From the NCBI RefSeq assembly GCF_041434935.1, contig NZ_CP107964.1, positions 744,001-808,000 on the forward strand: DNA of 64,000 bases. The letters run 5' to 3'. This stretch comes from Kitasatospora sp. NBC_00374 (GTDB lineage Bacteria; Actinomycetota; Actinomycetes; Streptomycetales; Streptomycetaceae). Positions 15,881 to 24,212 of this stretch are shown one piece after another; positions within the stretch are counted from its first letter, which is position 1; each line of letters opens with the position of its first letter. Position numbers and translations under genes: made by a program. The notes beneath the pieces were generated by a model, which saw only the letters and a list, made by a program, of their open reading frames with translations, was not told the origin of the DNA and made no database searches.

Positions 15881-17134
15881 GTGATCGCGCTGGTCGTCAG
15901 CATGGGGACGCTGTTCGCCTGGGCCCTGGTGGCCGCTCGGCTGGAGCGCTGGAGCATCGGTGCGCCGGTCGCGATGACGGTCGCGGGCGTGGCGCTGACG
16001 GTGGGGTCGCATCCGGTGGTGCAGATCGGTCTGACCACCGCGGACGCCGAGCGCGCGGTCGAGATCATCCTCGCCGTCCTGCTGTTCACCGACGCCACCC
16101 ATGTGCCGGCCGGGGTGATCCGCAGCCAGCGCCGGCTGCTGACCCGGCTGCTGGTGCTGGCCCTGCCGCTGACCTTCGTGCTCGGGGTGCTGGTCGGCGG
16201 TCTGCTGTTCCCGTCCGGCCGCTGGTGGCTGGTCGCGGTGTTCGCGGCGGTGACCGTACCGGTCGATCTGGCGCCGGCCGTCGAGCTGATCCGGGACATC
16301 CGGCTGCCGTCCTGGCTGCGCGGGGTGCTCACGGTGGAGAGCGGGCTGAACGACGGCATCCTCGCCCCGGTCTTCCTGCTCTGCCTGGCGGGCGCGCAGA
16401 CGTACGGGGCCCGGCCGGGCGACGCCTCCGAGGCGGTGGTGGACGCGCTCGCCGCGATGCTCTGGGCGGTGCTGGCGGGCGTGCTGGTCGGCAAGCCGGC
16501 CGGTCTGCTGCTGCGGCGGTCCTGGCAGGCGGGCTGGACCGGGCCGGCCGCCGTCCGGCTGGGGATCGTCGCGCTGCCGCTGATCGCGTACGGGTTGGCG
16601 ATCGCGCTGGGCGGCAACGGCTTCGTCGCCGCGTTCGTGGCGGGCCTGTGCTTCACGCCGGACTCCCGGGCGCTGCCGCCCAAGGCGCTGCACCTGGTCG
16701 AGGACGTCGGGACGCTGCTCTCGCTGGCGCTCTGGTTCGTCTTCGGCAAGCTCGTCACCCAGGCGTTCACCGGGGACTTCGACGGGTGGGTGGTGGCGTA
16801 CGCGGTGCTGACGCTGACCGTGGTGCGGATCGTGCCCGTCCTGCTCTGCCTGGTCGGGACTGGCGTGAGCCGCGCCGACCGGTGGCTGCTGGCGTGGCTC
16901 GGGCCGCGGGGGCTGGCGTCCATCGTCTTCGGGCTGCTCGCCTTCATCGGCCTCGCCCCCGTCGACCCGCACGGCGCCGACCTGGTCGGGCAGGTGATGA
17001 CGATGACGGTGCTGATGAGCCTGGCCCTGCACGGCCTGACGTACGGTCCGCTGGCCGCCCGCTACGCCCGGGCCCGTGCGCGGGCCGGCGAGGCCCCTGG
17101 CCCCGGCGCGGAGCCGGGCCCGGACCCGGCCTGA
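15881..17134 (+). CDS. cation:proton antiporter (CPA family)
   Basis: A roughly 417-residue integral membrane protein with about 11-12 hydrophobic segments. HPVVQIGLTT, AVLLFTDATHVPAGV, VTVPVDLAPAVELIRD and TVESGLNDGILAPVFL match the half-helix regions of Na+/H+ exchangers: the ESGLNDG segment carries the ND pair and the earlier TVPVDLAPA the partner helix. It would exchange Na+ or K+ for protons at the cytoplasmic membrane. GTG 15881 opens the first transmembrane segment (VIALVVSMGTLFAWALVAAR); ATG 15827 is an alternative. The tail after residue 400 is hydrophilic (Ala/Gly/Pro-rich). It converges with the reductase gene at 17142. Confidence 0.88.
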   Translation: MIALVVSMGTLFAWALVAARLERWSIGAPVAMTVAGVALTVGSHPVVQIGLTTADAERAVEIILAVLLFTDATHVPAGVIRSQRRLLTRLLVLALPLTFVLGVLVGGLLFPSGRWWLVAVFAAVTVPVDLAPAVELIRDIRLPSWLRGVLTVESGLNDGILAPVFLLCLAGAQTYGARPGDASEAVVDALAAMLWAVLAGVLVGKPAGLLLRRSWQAGWTGPAAVRLGIVALPLIAYGLAIALGGNGFVAAFVAGLCFTPDSRALPPKALHLVEDVGTLLSLALWFVFGKLVTQAFTGDFDGWVVAYAVLTLTVVRIVPVLLCLVGTGVSRADRWLLAWLGPRGLASIVFGLLAFIGLAPVDPHGADLVGQVMTMTVLMSLALHGLTYGPLAARYARARARAGEAPGPGAEPGPDPA

Positions 17135-17141
17135 TCCGGCG

Positions 17142-18122
17142 TCAGTCCGCCTGCACGGTGACGGCCAGCTTGCCCCGGACCGTACCTTCGCGCAGGTGGC
17201 CGAGCGCCTGCGGAACCTCGGCCAGCGGGTAGCAGCGGTCGACGACCGGGGTCACCCGGCCCGCCTCGATGAACTCGGCGAGCACCCGCAGGTCCTCGTG
17301 GCACGGCTTGCCCGCGAGCATCGGGAAGCGCTGGCCGACGAACGGCGACAGCAGCGCCGCCCGCATCGGCCGGTCGAAGCCGCCGACCCACCGGCCGCCG
17401 CCCTCGCCGCCGACGATGACGAGGGTGCCGCGCGGTGCGAGGGCGCGGCGCAGCGTCCGCAGCGGGCGGTTGCCGCCGGTGTCGATGACCAGGTCGTACC
17501 GGTGGGCGCCCGAGGTGGCGTCCTCGCGGGTGTGGTCGACGACCTCGTCGGCGCCGATCGAGCGGACCAGTTCCGTCTTGGCGGTGCTGCACACACCGGT
17601 GACGTGGGCGCCGAGGGCCTTGGCGAGCTGCACGGCGTACGTGCCGACGCCGCCGCCCGCACCGAGGACGAGAACCGTCTGCCCGGCCTCCAGGCGGCCG
17701 GCGTCGCGCAGGCCCTGGAGGGCGGTGCAGGCGGAGACCGGGACGACGGCCGCCCGGGCGAAGTCGAGGTTGGCCGGCTTGGGCGCGAGCCGGTCCTCGG
17801 TGGTGCACGCGTACTCGGCGAAGGAGCCGTCGCAGGTGCCGTAGACCTCGTCCCCCACCCGGAAGCGGGTGACGTCGCGGCCGACGGCCTCCACCCGGCC
17901 GGCCAGGTCCAGGCCCCGGATGCGGACCTTGGGGCGCCGCAGGCCGAAGCCCAGGGCCCGGACCAGGTAGGGCATGCCGGCGGTGAGGTGCCAGACGCCC
18001 TGGTCGAGGCCGGCCGCGAGGATCCGGACGAGCACCTCGCCCCGGCCGGCCGTCGGGCGCTCGACCTCGTCGAGGCGAAGGACCGAGGGCGGCCCGTAGG
18101 TGTCGTGGACGATGGCCTTCAT
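17142..18122 (-). CDS. NAD(P)-dependent quinone-reductase-like MDR oxidoreductase
   Basis: A 326-residue MDR protein without zinc ligands, of the quinone oxidoreductase/YhdH-like group. The GroES-like half is residues 1-120 (MKAIVHDTYGPPSVLRLDEV, IRGLDLAGRVEAVG). The Rossmann half carries LVLGAGGGVGTYAVQLAKALGA (AxxGxVG form, near residue 150). It should reduce a quinone or enone with NADPH. It overlaps the HTH gene (its ATG at 18122 lies inside the HTH gene's end), so the membrane protein, HTH protein and reductase (18774 to 17142) form one operon. Regulation by that HTH protein is plausible. Confidence 0.88.
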   Translation of the reverse strand: MKAIVHDTYGPPSVLRLDEVERPTAGRGEVLVRILAAGLDQGVWHLTAGMPYLVRALGFGLRRPKVRIRGLDLAGRVEAVGRDVTRFRVGDEVYGTCDGSFAEYACTTEDRLAPKPANLDFARAAVVPVSACTALQGLRDAGRLEAGQTVLVLGAGGGVGTYAVQLAKALGAHVTGVCSTAKTELVRSIGADEVVDHTREDATSGAHRYDLVIDTGGNRPLRTLRRALAPRGTLVIVGGEGGGRWVGGFDRPMRAALLSPFVGQRFPMLAGKPCHEDLRVLAEFIEAGRVTPVVDRCYPLAEVPQALGHLREGTVRGKLAVTVQAD

Positions 18123-18349
18123 GAGGTCTCTCCCTCGGTGGCGGGGTACTGGAACACGTCGTCGATCGGCACGCCGAAGACGTGGGCGATCTGGAAGGCC
18201 ATCTCCAGCGAGGGCGAGTAGCGGCCCTGCTCGATGGCGATGACGGTCTGGCGGGTCACACCGATCCGGCGGGCGAGCTCGGCCTGGGTCATCTCGCCGT
18301 GGGCGAACCGCAGCGCCCGGATCGTGTTGGTGACCTTGGTCGGCTTCAC
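18119..18349 (-). CDS. small XRE-type HTH regulator (YozG-like)
   Basis: A 76-residue protein that is nearly all HTH: IRALRFAHGEMTQAELARRIGVTRQTVIAIEQGRYSPSLEMAFQIA (written in two pieces: IRALRFAHGEMTQAEL and RRIGVTRQTVIAIEQGRYSP). Such minimal Cro-like proteins usually accompany a small membrane protein, as here. The GTG start overlaps the membrane gene's stop by four bases (GTGA), and its own end overlaps the reductase start (ATGA). It is probably an autorepressor; TGTCAAG repeats and a distant dyad upstream of the membrane gene are candidate sites. Confidence 0.88.
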   Translation of the reverse strand: MKPTKVTNTIRALRFAHGEMTQAELARRIGVTRQTVIAIEQGRYSPSLEMAFQIAHVFGVPIDDVFQYPATEGETS

Positions 18350-18774
18350 CACGGGTGGAATCCGACGCGGTAGGCACCGATCTTCGCGACGGATCCGAGG
18401 ATCGCCGACAGGGTGAAGCCGAGGTAGATCGCGTTGGCGATCCAGAACTGGTCGGCGTCGGCCAGGGCCAGCAGCAGTGCGGTCACGCTGCCGATGGCGA
18501 GGAACGACTGGCCGATGTACTCGCCGGAGCGGTGGATCTCCCGGTCGCGCTGGTCCTTGGTGTTCGCCTCCTCGGGCGAGAGGACCGCCACGAGGATGTT
18601 GAGCACGATCGACACGACGATCGCGGCGACGACCGACCAGACCAGCGCCGCCACGTACGGCGTCTCGGCGAGCGGCAGGTCGCCGGACCGGCCGAGCACG
18701 CTGGCCAGGTAGGAGCTGTAGGCCGCGATCGCGACCACCAGCATGATCCATGCGCGTTTCTCTTCGACGGCCAC
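18346..18774 (-). CDS. small membrane protein paired with HTH regulator
   Basis: About 142 residues with four hydrophobic segments: AWIMLVVAIAAYSSYLASVL, YVAALVWSVVAAIVVSIVLN, IGQSFLAIGSVTALLLAL and ANAIYLGFTLSAILGSVAKI. Between segments two and three is a charged loop (SPEEANTKDQRDREIHRSGE). The pairing of such a protein with a tiny XRE regulator is widespread in Actinobacteria and Firmicutes; its role is not established. GTG 18774 is chosen because GGGGAGG lies six bases before it; ATG 18789 is the alternative. The stop overlaps the HTH gene start. Confidence 0.82.
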   Translation of the reverse strand: MAVEEKRAWIMLVVAIAAYSSYLASVLGRSGDLPLAETPYVAALVWSVVAAIVVSIVLNILVAVLSPEEANTKDQRDREIHRSGEYIGQSFLAIGSVTALLLALADADQFWIANAIYLGFTLSAILGSVAKIGAYRVGFHPW

Positions 18775-18789
18775 TGCCACCCTCCCCAT

Positions 18790-18852
18790 GTAAAGAAAAC
18801 CTGACATCGACGAGTGTCAAGCAACGTCGACACGATGTCAAGATTTCTTTAC
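18790..18852. promoter_or_regulatory. candidate promoter/operator of membrane-HTH-reductase operon
   Basis: GTAAAGAAA (18790-18798) and TTTCTTTAC (18844-18852) form a 9-bp dyad 45 bases apart. Between them TGTCAAG occurs at 18815-18821 and 18836-18842, 21 bases apart (two helical turns). Read on the minus strand the latter give TTGACA, the -35 consensus, twice. This AT-richer block is the likely operon promoter with autoregulatory sites. Confidence 0.5.
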
Positions 18853-18896
18853 TCCAACACCGGCGACCGACCCCGCCGCGCCCGGGCCACCCGCCC

Positions 18897-18931
18897 GGTC
18901 CGGGGCTCACGCCAGGTCCGGGGCTCACGCC
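18897..18931. repeat. two-copy 18-bp tandem repeat
   Basis: GGTCCGGGGCTCACGCC occurs at 18897-18913 and 18915-18931 with a one-base spacer. It lies in the space between the divergent membrane-protein operon and the VOC gene. No role is apparent. Confidence 0.6.
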
Positions 18932-19000
18932 GGCCGAGCCGCCCGGTCCGCGTCCTGGTCCGGTTGCCGTGTCGCCGGTGAAGCCGCTATCACCGGTTAC

Positions 19001-19450
19001 ATGACTCTCGACTGGAAACTCGTCATCGACTCCGCCGACCCGCACGCCCAGGCCGCATTCTGGGCCGAGGCCCTCGGCTACACGGTGGAGGAGCACGGCA
19101 CCCTGATCGAGCACCTGCTCGACGCCGGTGCGATCACCGAGGAGGCACTCACCCTGGTCGACGGGCGGCGGGCCTGGAAGGAGCTGGCCGCGATCAGGCA
19201 CCCGGCGGACCGGGTGGACGAGGCGAGCGGCATGGGGCTCGGCCGACGAATCCTGTTCCAGGCCGTCCCCGAGGCCAAGCAGGTCAAGAACCGGCTCCAC
19301 CTCGACCTGCACGCCGGCCCCGAACGCCGGGACACCGAGGTGAGCCGCCTCGAAGCCCTCGGCGCCACGGTGCTTCGGCAGGTCCGGGAACCGTCCGGGC
19401 ACTGGGTCACCATGGCCGACCCGGAGGGCAACGAGTTCGACGTCCAGTAG
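19001..19450 (+). CDS. VOC (glyoxalase/bleomycin-resistance-like) family protein
   Basis: A 149-residue protein with paired beta-alpha-beta-beta-beta modules of the vicinal oxygen chelate fold. It starts TLDWKLVIDSADPHAQAAFWAEALGY, the first-module signature of actinobacterial VOC proteins, and ends HWVTMADPEGNEFDVQ, the second-module signature (DPEGNEF). NRLHLDLHA gives the central histidine pair. Members bind metal or small hydrophobic ligands. The region around residues 30-60 (IEHLLDAGAITEEALTLVDG) is longer than usual. The ATG has no strong ribosome site; no operon partner is visible. Function cannot be specified. Confidence 0.85.
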   Translation: MTLDWKLVIDSADPHAQAAFWAEALGYTVEEHGTLIEHLLDAGAITEEALTLVDGRRAWKELAAIRHPADRVDEASGMGLGRRILFQAVPEAKQVKNRLHLDLHAGPERRDTEVSRLEALGATVLRQVREPSGHWVTMADPEGNEFDVQ

Positions 19451-19590
19451 GGCCCACCGGGCGGGTCCTCGGGCCCGGTCGCGGCGGCCCGGGCTCCGGT
19501 GCGGGCCGCCGTCGCCCACCCGGAAGAATGGCGGGATGCCGATCACCGAAGCGCTCACCCTCTCCGACGGAATCCCGCTCGGAGGGCGGC

Positions 19591-19779
19591 GTGAGTAGGC
19601 GCCGGTACGTGGCCAGAGGAGTCCCGGGCGGCTACCGGATCTGGGACAACAAGGGCCGCCGGTGGTGGGGTGACCACTACGAACTCTGTCCCGACGACCT
19701 GCTCACCGAGCTCAACGGCGGCGCGGACCACACGAGGATCACCGCGCTGCTCAAGCGGTACCGGGCCCAGAAGCGGTAG
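19591..19779 (+). CDS. small conserved-looking protein, unknown
   Basis: A 62-residue basic protein (VSRRRYVARGVPGGYRIWDN, then WWGDHYELCPDDLLTELNGG, ending ITALLKRYRAQKR). Aromatic residues and the WW pair suggest a small beta-rich domain followed by a helix. GTG 19591 follows GGAGGGCGGC directly. A 20-codon reading frame (ATG 19536 to TAG 19598, MPITEALTLSDGIPLGGRRE) ends inside its start and could be a leader or nothing. Similar short proteins with this pattern occur in streptomycetes, but I cannot name a family. Confidence 0.65.
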   Translation: MSRRRYVARGVPGGYRIWDNKGRRWWGDHYELCPDDLLTELNGGADHTRITALLKRYRAQKR

Positions 19780-19901
19780 CCCCGCACGGGAACAGACGTC
19801 CGACCCGCGGCGGGACCGGCCGTCGTACCCTGGACAGCCACCGCCGACGCACCACCCGCGCGGCGGCGCACCCCTCCCCCCACACCCCTCAGGCTGTCCG
19901 A

Positions 19902-20705
19902 ATGCGCAGATCTCCCAGGGTCGCCACCGCCCTCGCGACGGCGTCCGCCGCCGCACTCGTCGCCGCGCTCGCCGGCTGCGCCTCCTCCGACGACGGCCGG
20001 GCCGCAGCGACTCCGTCCCCGGCGGGGACGGCAGCCGCCTCGACCGCGCCCGGCCCGGAGGCCTCCACGCCCTCGCCGGGCACCCCTTCGGCGTCCCCGA
20101 CGACGGCCACCCCGGCCCCGGCCACCCCGGCCCCGGCCAGCTCGACCCCGAGCCCGGGCCGGAGCAGCACCAGGACCGCGACCGCCTCGCTGGCGATACC
20201 CGCGATCGGCCTGACGGACCTGCCGGTCGTGCCGTACGTCGGGACCACCGACGACCGGCCGGGGACGAAGATCCAGGACCGCGGGGTGGCCGCCAGCCCG
20301 TACGGCGACCACGGCGGAGTCGGCCCCGGGGAGGTCGGCAACTACCTCGTCACGGCGCACCGCCTCTCCGCGGGCGGCCCGCTGCACGACCTGCCGTCGC
20401 TGCGGGTCGGTGACGTGGTCCGGGTGACCTCGGGCGGCCTGGTCTACGAGTACGAGATCACCGGGACCAGGACGACGTCCTTCCGGTCCGAGCAGTCGCT
20501 CGCCGAGCAGCGCGCCGCCGTCCCCGGCACACCCGGCGCGCAGCCCACCCAGGCGATGATCACGATATCCACCTGCGCCACCCCGGAGGACAACGCCGCC
20601 GGGAACGCCTGGCGCGACGGCAACGGCAACCCCGAACACCGCATCGACAAGATCGGCGTCCTGCGCGGGCAGCCGAGCCCCGCCGCCACGGCCGGCCCGT
20701 CCTGA
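19902..20705 (+). CDS. sortase-domain protein with lipoprotein-type leader (class E/F-like)
   Basis: A 267-residue protein. The leader MRRSPRVATALATASAAALV ends ALAGC, a lipobox with C26 as lipidation site. Residues 27-95 are a Ser/Thr/Pro/Ala stalk. The sortase core follows: IPAIGLTDLPVVPYV, the active-site histidine in YLVTAHRLSAGG (about 152), the active-site cysteine in MITISTCATPEDN (about 224), and the arginine in HRIDKIGVL (about 247). Sortases join surface proteins to the cell wall or to each other; anchoring by lipid rather than a transmembrane helix is unusual. No LPxTG-like substrate gene is nearby. A pilin system is absent. Confidence 0.85.
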   Translation: MRRSPRVATALATASAAALVAALAGCASSDDGRAAATPSPAGTAAASTAPGPEASTPSPGTPSASPTTATPAPATPAPASSTPSPGRSSTRTATASLAIPAIGLTDLPVVPYVGTTDDRPGTKIQDRGVAASPYGDHGGVGPGEVGNYLVTAHRLSAGGPLHDLPSLRVGDVVRVTSGGLVYEYEITGTRTTSFRSEQSLAEQRAAVPGTPGAQPTQAMITISTCATPEDNAAGNAWRDGNGNPEHRIDKIGVLRGQPSPAATAGPS

Positions 20706-21413
20706 CGGTCGGTACCGCCCCCGGTGTCGGTCGTAGCGGCCTTGGCCGACCTCGCCGACGGCTCTCGGGTCGCACCCGGGCTGCTCGCCGCCGACGCGAC
20801 ACCGCCGTCCCACCGGTGGCGCCCGCCGTGCCCGCAGTCGCCCTCGACGCCCACGACGCCCTCGACGCCCAAGGAACGCGCGACCGGCATGGTCGCGCCC
20901 GTCCGGCGAGGCTTCACCCGCGCCGCCCCCTCTCGGTGCGACGGACGGGCGCTGCGGCAGGCGCCCGCGGCACCCGTGACCTCTCGACCGGCCGCGCCGT
21001 GGATTCCGGCAGCCGGGATCGACGGCCGGAGCCCGGGGTGCGGCCGCCGGACTCGCCCCCACCGGGCTGACATGTTCGCGGCCGCAAAAGCCGCAGGTCA
21101 AAGGGCTTCCCCTCGCGCTGGACCGGGTCTAGCATCCCTGATCACGACAGCCCCGCCACCCCCCGATGAACGGGCTGTCGAGCAGGTCGGCCGTGCGCGC
21201 GAACGGCCGACAGCCTCCCCCCGGGCCGGGGCGCCTCCCACACCGGCGCCCCGGCCGCGAACCCCTCACGGCCCGTCAGCCCTTCGCCTCGACGAGGGCC
21301 GGCGCATCGAGGCGGCGGGTCGGGCGGGCGGTGCTGGTCGCTCCATCACGTCCGCGCCGCACGGCCGGCCGTCGACCGGCCGCGGACCCGCCGCCGACCG
21401 GACGCCGACACGA
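20706..21413. other. 708-bp region without a supported gene
   Basis: Open frames here have poor codon bias and Pro/Arg-rich translations, so I call none. It lies between the sortase gene and the 3' end of the GHL10 gene. A strong imperfect hairpin at 21173-21215 (GGCTGT, CGGCCGT / ACGGCCG, ACAGCC) followed by a C-run could end transcription from the right. An AT-richer patch at 21085-21140 could hold a promoter. Nothing else is recognisable; a short or degenerate gene cannot be excluded. Confidence 0.4.
21173..21215 (-). terminator. possible terminator hairpin downstream of GHL10 gene
   Basis: CGGCCGT (21188-21194) pairs with ACGGCCG (21203-21209), and GGCTGT (21173-21178) with ACAGCC (21210-21215); the left side has a seven-to-nine-base bulge. 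It is 200 bases after the GHL10 stop, so its assignment to that gene is uncertain. Confidence 0.35.
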
Positions 21414-22991
21414 TCAGACGGACAGGCGGACCACCGGAGTGGCCGGGCTCTCGCGGCCGGCGCGGTCGACGGCCGTGACGGCGTAGCGCCACGCCTCGCC
21501 CACGTCCGCGAGGGTGAACCGGCCCACCGGCCCCGGGACGACGGCGACCGGTCCGGCCGCGTCCGCCTCGCTGGTGGGGCCCGGCGCAGCGGGGCCGTAC
21601 ACGGCGTACTGGAAGGGCGTGCTGTCCGCCGCTCCGCGGAAGACGAGCGGCAGACCGTCCGGGCCGCTGCCCGTGACACTCACCAGCGGCGCCGGCGGCC
21701 CCGGCGCCGCGCTCAGGCGCGGCAGCACGGGCGTCAGCGCCGGCCGCGCCCAGTGGTCGGCCACCAGCAGGCTGACCGCACCGAGCCGGTCGGCCCGGAC
21801 GTGGTTGGCACTGAACAGGATGTTGCCGCCGATCTGCGGCAGTCCGGCGTTGAGCGTGAGGTGGCGCGACAGCTCCTGCGGGTCCTGCCAGCCCGCGGGT
21901 GTGGGCGAGCCGACTCTGGAGACGGCCTGGCCGATCCACAGCTGGGTGTCGGTGCCCGCCGTCCGGGCCGCCCACCAGGGTGCCAGGGTGGCGTAGTCGG
22001 CGGCGGCGAAGCCGATCGGCCAGTAGAGCTGCGGGGCGACGTAGTCGAGCCAGCCGCTGCGGATCCAGTGCAGGGTGTCCGCGTGCAGCGCGTCGTACGA
22101 CTGGAGGGCCGCGGTGTCGGAGCCGTCCGGGTCGCTGCGTGCGTTGCGCCACACGCCGAACGGGCTGATCCCGAAGGCGGCTTCGGGACGGGCCGCGCGC
22201 ACCAGGTCACTCATCTCGGCGACCAGCAGGTCCACGTTGTGCCGGCGCCAGGCCGCCCGGTCCGCGAAGCCGGCGCCGTGCTCGGCGAACGTGGCGCCGT
22301 CCGGGAAGTCCTGGCCGGCGACCGGGTACGGGTAGAAGTAGTCGTCGAAGTGGACGCCGTCGAGCTCGTACCGGGTGACGGCGTCCATCATCGCCCGCTG
22401 CACGAACCGGCGGACCTCCGGCAGGCCCGGGTCGTAGTAGAGCCTGCCGTCGTAGGCCACCGCCCAGTGCGGGTTGAGTCGGGCCGGGTGGTCGGCGGCC
22501 AGCCGGCCCGGGTCGGGCTGCGTCGACACCCGGTACGGATTGAACCAGGCGTGGAACGCCAGACCACGCCGGTGGGCGGCCTCGACCATGAAGTCCAGCG
22601 GGTCCCAGCCCGGGTCGACGCCCTGAACGCCCGTCAGCCACTGCGACCAGGGCTCGAACGGGGAGGGCCAGAACGCGTCGGCCGTCGGCCGGACCTGTAC
22701 GAACACCGCGTTCAGCCCGATCGTCCGGGCATGGTCCAGCAGGTCGGTGAAGTCCGCGCGCAGCCGGTCGGCCGACAGCCCGGACGCCGCGGGCCAGTCG
22801 ATGTTCTCCACCGACGCGATCCACATTCCGCGCAGCTCACGCGGTGCGGACCCGGTCTCCGGCCCGGGGCCCGCCGCTGCCGGTTCCCGTGCGGCGGCCG
22901 ACCCGCCGAACCGGACCGCGCCGACGGCTGTGGCGGCCAGCAGGCACAGCCCTGACAGGACGTCACGCCGCCCCGGGCGGAGGCCGGTCAT
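21414..22991 (-). CDS. Tat-exported glycosyl-hydrolase-like 10 (GHL10/YngK) family protein
   Basis: A 525-residue secreted protein. The leader MTGLRPGRRDVLSGLCLLAAT has a twin-arginine motif (RRDVL), so it is likely folded before export. Residues 52-390 are the GHL10 TIM barrel: ELRGMWIASVENIDWP, AVFVQVRPTADAFWPS, FHAWFNPYRVS, YELDGVHFDDYFYPYP and GWLDYVAPQLYW. The D/D and E-like positions of that family are in GVHFDDYF. A fibronectin-III-like domain follows (about 440-525). The substrate is unproven but relatives act on cell-wall or exopolysaccharide glycans. ATG 22991 is the first start with the Tat leader, though no clear ribosome site precedes it. Confidence 0.9.
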   Translation of the reverse strand: MTGLRPGRRDVLSGLCLLAATAVGAVRFGGSAAAREPAAAGPGPETGSAPRELRGMWIASVENIDWPAASGLSADRLRADFTDLLDHARTIGLNAVFVQVRPTADAFWPSPFEPWSQWLTGVQGVDPGWDPLDFMVEAAHRRGLAFHAWFNPYRVSTQPDPGRLAADHPARLNPHWAVAYDGRLYYDPGLPEVRRFVQRAMMDAVTRYELDGVHFDDYFYPYPVAGQDFPDGATFAEHGAGFADRAAWRRHNVDLLVAEMSDLVRAARPEAAFGISPFGVWRNARSDPDGSDTAALQSYDALHADTLHWIRSGWLDYVAPQLYWPIGFAAADYATLAPWWAARTAGTDTQLWIGQAVSRVGSPTPAGWQDPQELSRHLTLNAGLPQIGGNILFSANHVRADRLGAVSLLVADHWARPALTPVLPRLSAAPGPPAPLVSVTGSGPDGLPLVFRGAADSTPFQYAVYGPAAPGPTSEADAAGPVAVVPGPVGRFTLADVGEAWRYAVTAVDRAGRESPATPVVRLSV

Positions 22992-23156
22992 CGCGCCGAC
23001 CGAACACAATGGACATAAGTACCCATAACGCCCACAATGCCGGGCCCTGCGCCGGTCGGCGCCCGACACGCCGGAGAACGGCGCGGAGCGGGGCGTAGGG
23101 CGCAGCGGGGGGCGGGCCGGGGATCCACACTCCCCATGGATGGGATGTGCGGCCGC

Positions 23157-23510
23157 TCACTCCGGCTCGCCACCGAACGGCTCGTCGTCGAACGGCTCGT
23201 CGCTCCAGCGGAACCAGGCGCGGTCGCCCTCGATGTGGAGCAGGAACTCGGCCACCGGCCCGGACGGCGAGCGGAGCGACACGGCGCGTCTGATCTCCTC
23301 GTAGACCTGGTCGAACGCCTCCCAGTCCTCCGCCTCGGCCAGCGCGGCCGAGCGGATGAAGAGCGGCTCGACGACCGGAAAGGCCGGCCCCGGCACGAAC
23401 CGGCCGTGCAGCCAGGGGAAGTCGGCCTCCTCGATCACGATCTCGCCCAGCGGCTCCGGCTCGGGCCCTCGGCGGCGGACCAGCTGCCATCTCTCGTCCT
23501 GGTAACCCAT
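23157..23510 (-). CDS. hypothetical acidic protein
   Basis: A 117-residue acidic protein (MGYQDERWQLVRRRGPEPEP, EEADFPWLHGRFVPGPAF, ending WFRWSDEPFDDEPFGGEPE). The beta/alpha pattern and FPWLHGRF motif recur in streptomycete hypothetical proteins; I cannot assign a function. AGGGGCAGG precedes the ATG. It stands alone between the GHL10 gene and the sigma factor gene, all on the minus strand, with 86 bases from the sigma factor stop. Confidence 0.7.
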   Translation of the reverse strand: MGYQDERWQLVRRRGPEPEPLGEIVIEEADFPWLHGRFVPGPAFPVVEPLFIRSAALAEAEDWEAFDQVYEEIRRAVSLRSPSGPVAEFLLHIEGDRAWFRWSDEPFDDEPFGGEPE

Positions 23511-23596
23511 CGCGCACCTGCCCCTGTCGCCTGCCGCTTCCCGTCACCGGACAGCATCCCGGACGCCACCGACACAGCCGCGGCCGCAGCCACATG

Positions 23597-24139
23597 TCAG
23601 TGGGCCTCGGCGAGTTCCTGGCGCAGCCGTTCCCTGGCCCGGTAGCCGAGAGTCTTGATCGCTCCGACGCCCTTGCCCGTGCGCTGCGAGATCTGCCGCG
23701 CGGTGAGGCCGTCCCAGTAGCGCATCCTGAGCGCTTCCTGCTGGGCGCGGGTGAGCTTGGTCATGGCGAATTCGAGCCTGGCCGCGCTCTCGGCGGATTC
23801 GAGCGCGGAGATGACGAGACCTTCGACGCTCACGCCGGAATCCCGCTCGGGGATCTCGAATACCGGAATCTCGGTGTTCATGGCCCGCCTTGAGTGATCA
23901 TTGAGAAGATTTCTGGCAATAGTGATCAGCCAGGCAGAGAAATCGGTCCCGGTCCAGCGGTAACCCCGAATGGACCGCATCGCGCGGACGAACGTCTCCT
24001 GGGTCAGATCCTCGGCCAGTGTGCGGTCGCCCCTCGTGCGCCGCAGAAGGTAGGTCACCAGCGGGCCGCGGTAACGGAGATAGAACTCACTCCAGGCCAC
24101 CGGATCGCCCGCTCGGGCGTGATCGATCAGAGTCGACAT
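23597..24139 (-). CDS. ECF-type RNA polymerase sigma factor
   Basis: A sigma-70 family protein of about 180 residues with region 2 (DRTLAEDLTQETFVRAMRSI, FSAWLITIARNLLNDHSRR) and region 4 (LTRAQQEALRMRYWDGLTAR, QISQRTGKGVGAIKTLGYRA). It directs polymerase to a specific promoter set. No anti-sigma gene is adjacent; the divergent XRE gene is the only regulatory neighbour. The start is uncertain: a good ribosome site (GGGAGG at 24172-24178) lies too far upstream of ATG 24139, and an in-frame CTG at 24166 sits at ideal distance; the frame is open to 24247. A promoter-like pair (TTGCAT and TAGCGT, 18 apart) ends at 24213. Confidence 0.88.
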   Translation of the reverse strand: MSTLIDHARAGDPVAWSEFYLRYRGPLVTYLLRRTRGDRTLAEDLTQETFVRAMRSIRGYRWTGTDFSAWLITIARNLLNDHSRRAMNTEIPVFEIPERDSGVSVEGLVISALESAESAARLEFAMTKLTRAQQEALRMRYWDGLTARQISQRTGKGVGAIKTLGYRARERLRQELAEAH

Positions 24140-24212
24140 CACATCGTCGACGTCACAGGATGTCAGGACTGCCTCCCTCGTACGGCGTGAGCCCTCGTCA
24201 GGGTGATCGGAG

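Noticed and set aside
19536-19598. 20-codon frame MPITEALTLSDGIPLGGRRE before the small gene at 19591
   Set aside because: Codon bias is fair, but it is too short to call without conservation, and it has no clear ribosome site.
20724-22955. Long plus-strand frame over the non-coding gap and opposite the GHL10 gene
   Set aside because: Its codon bias is poor and it lies antisense to a well-supported enzyme for most of its length.
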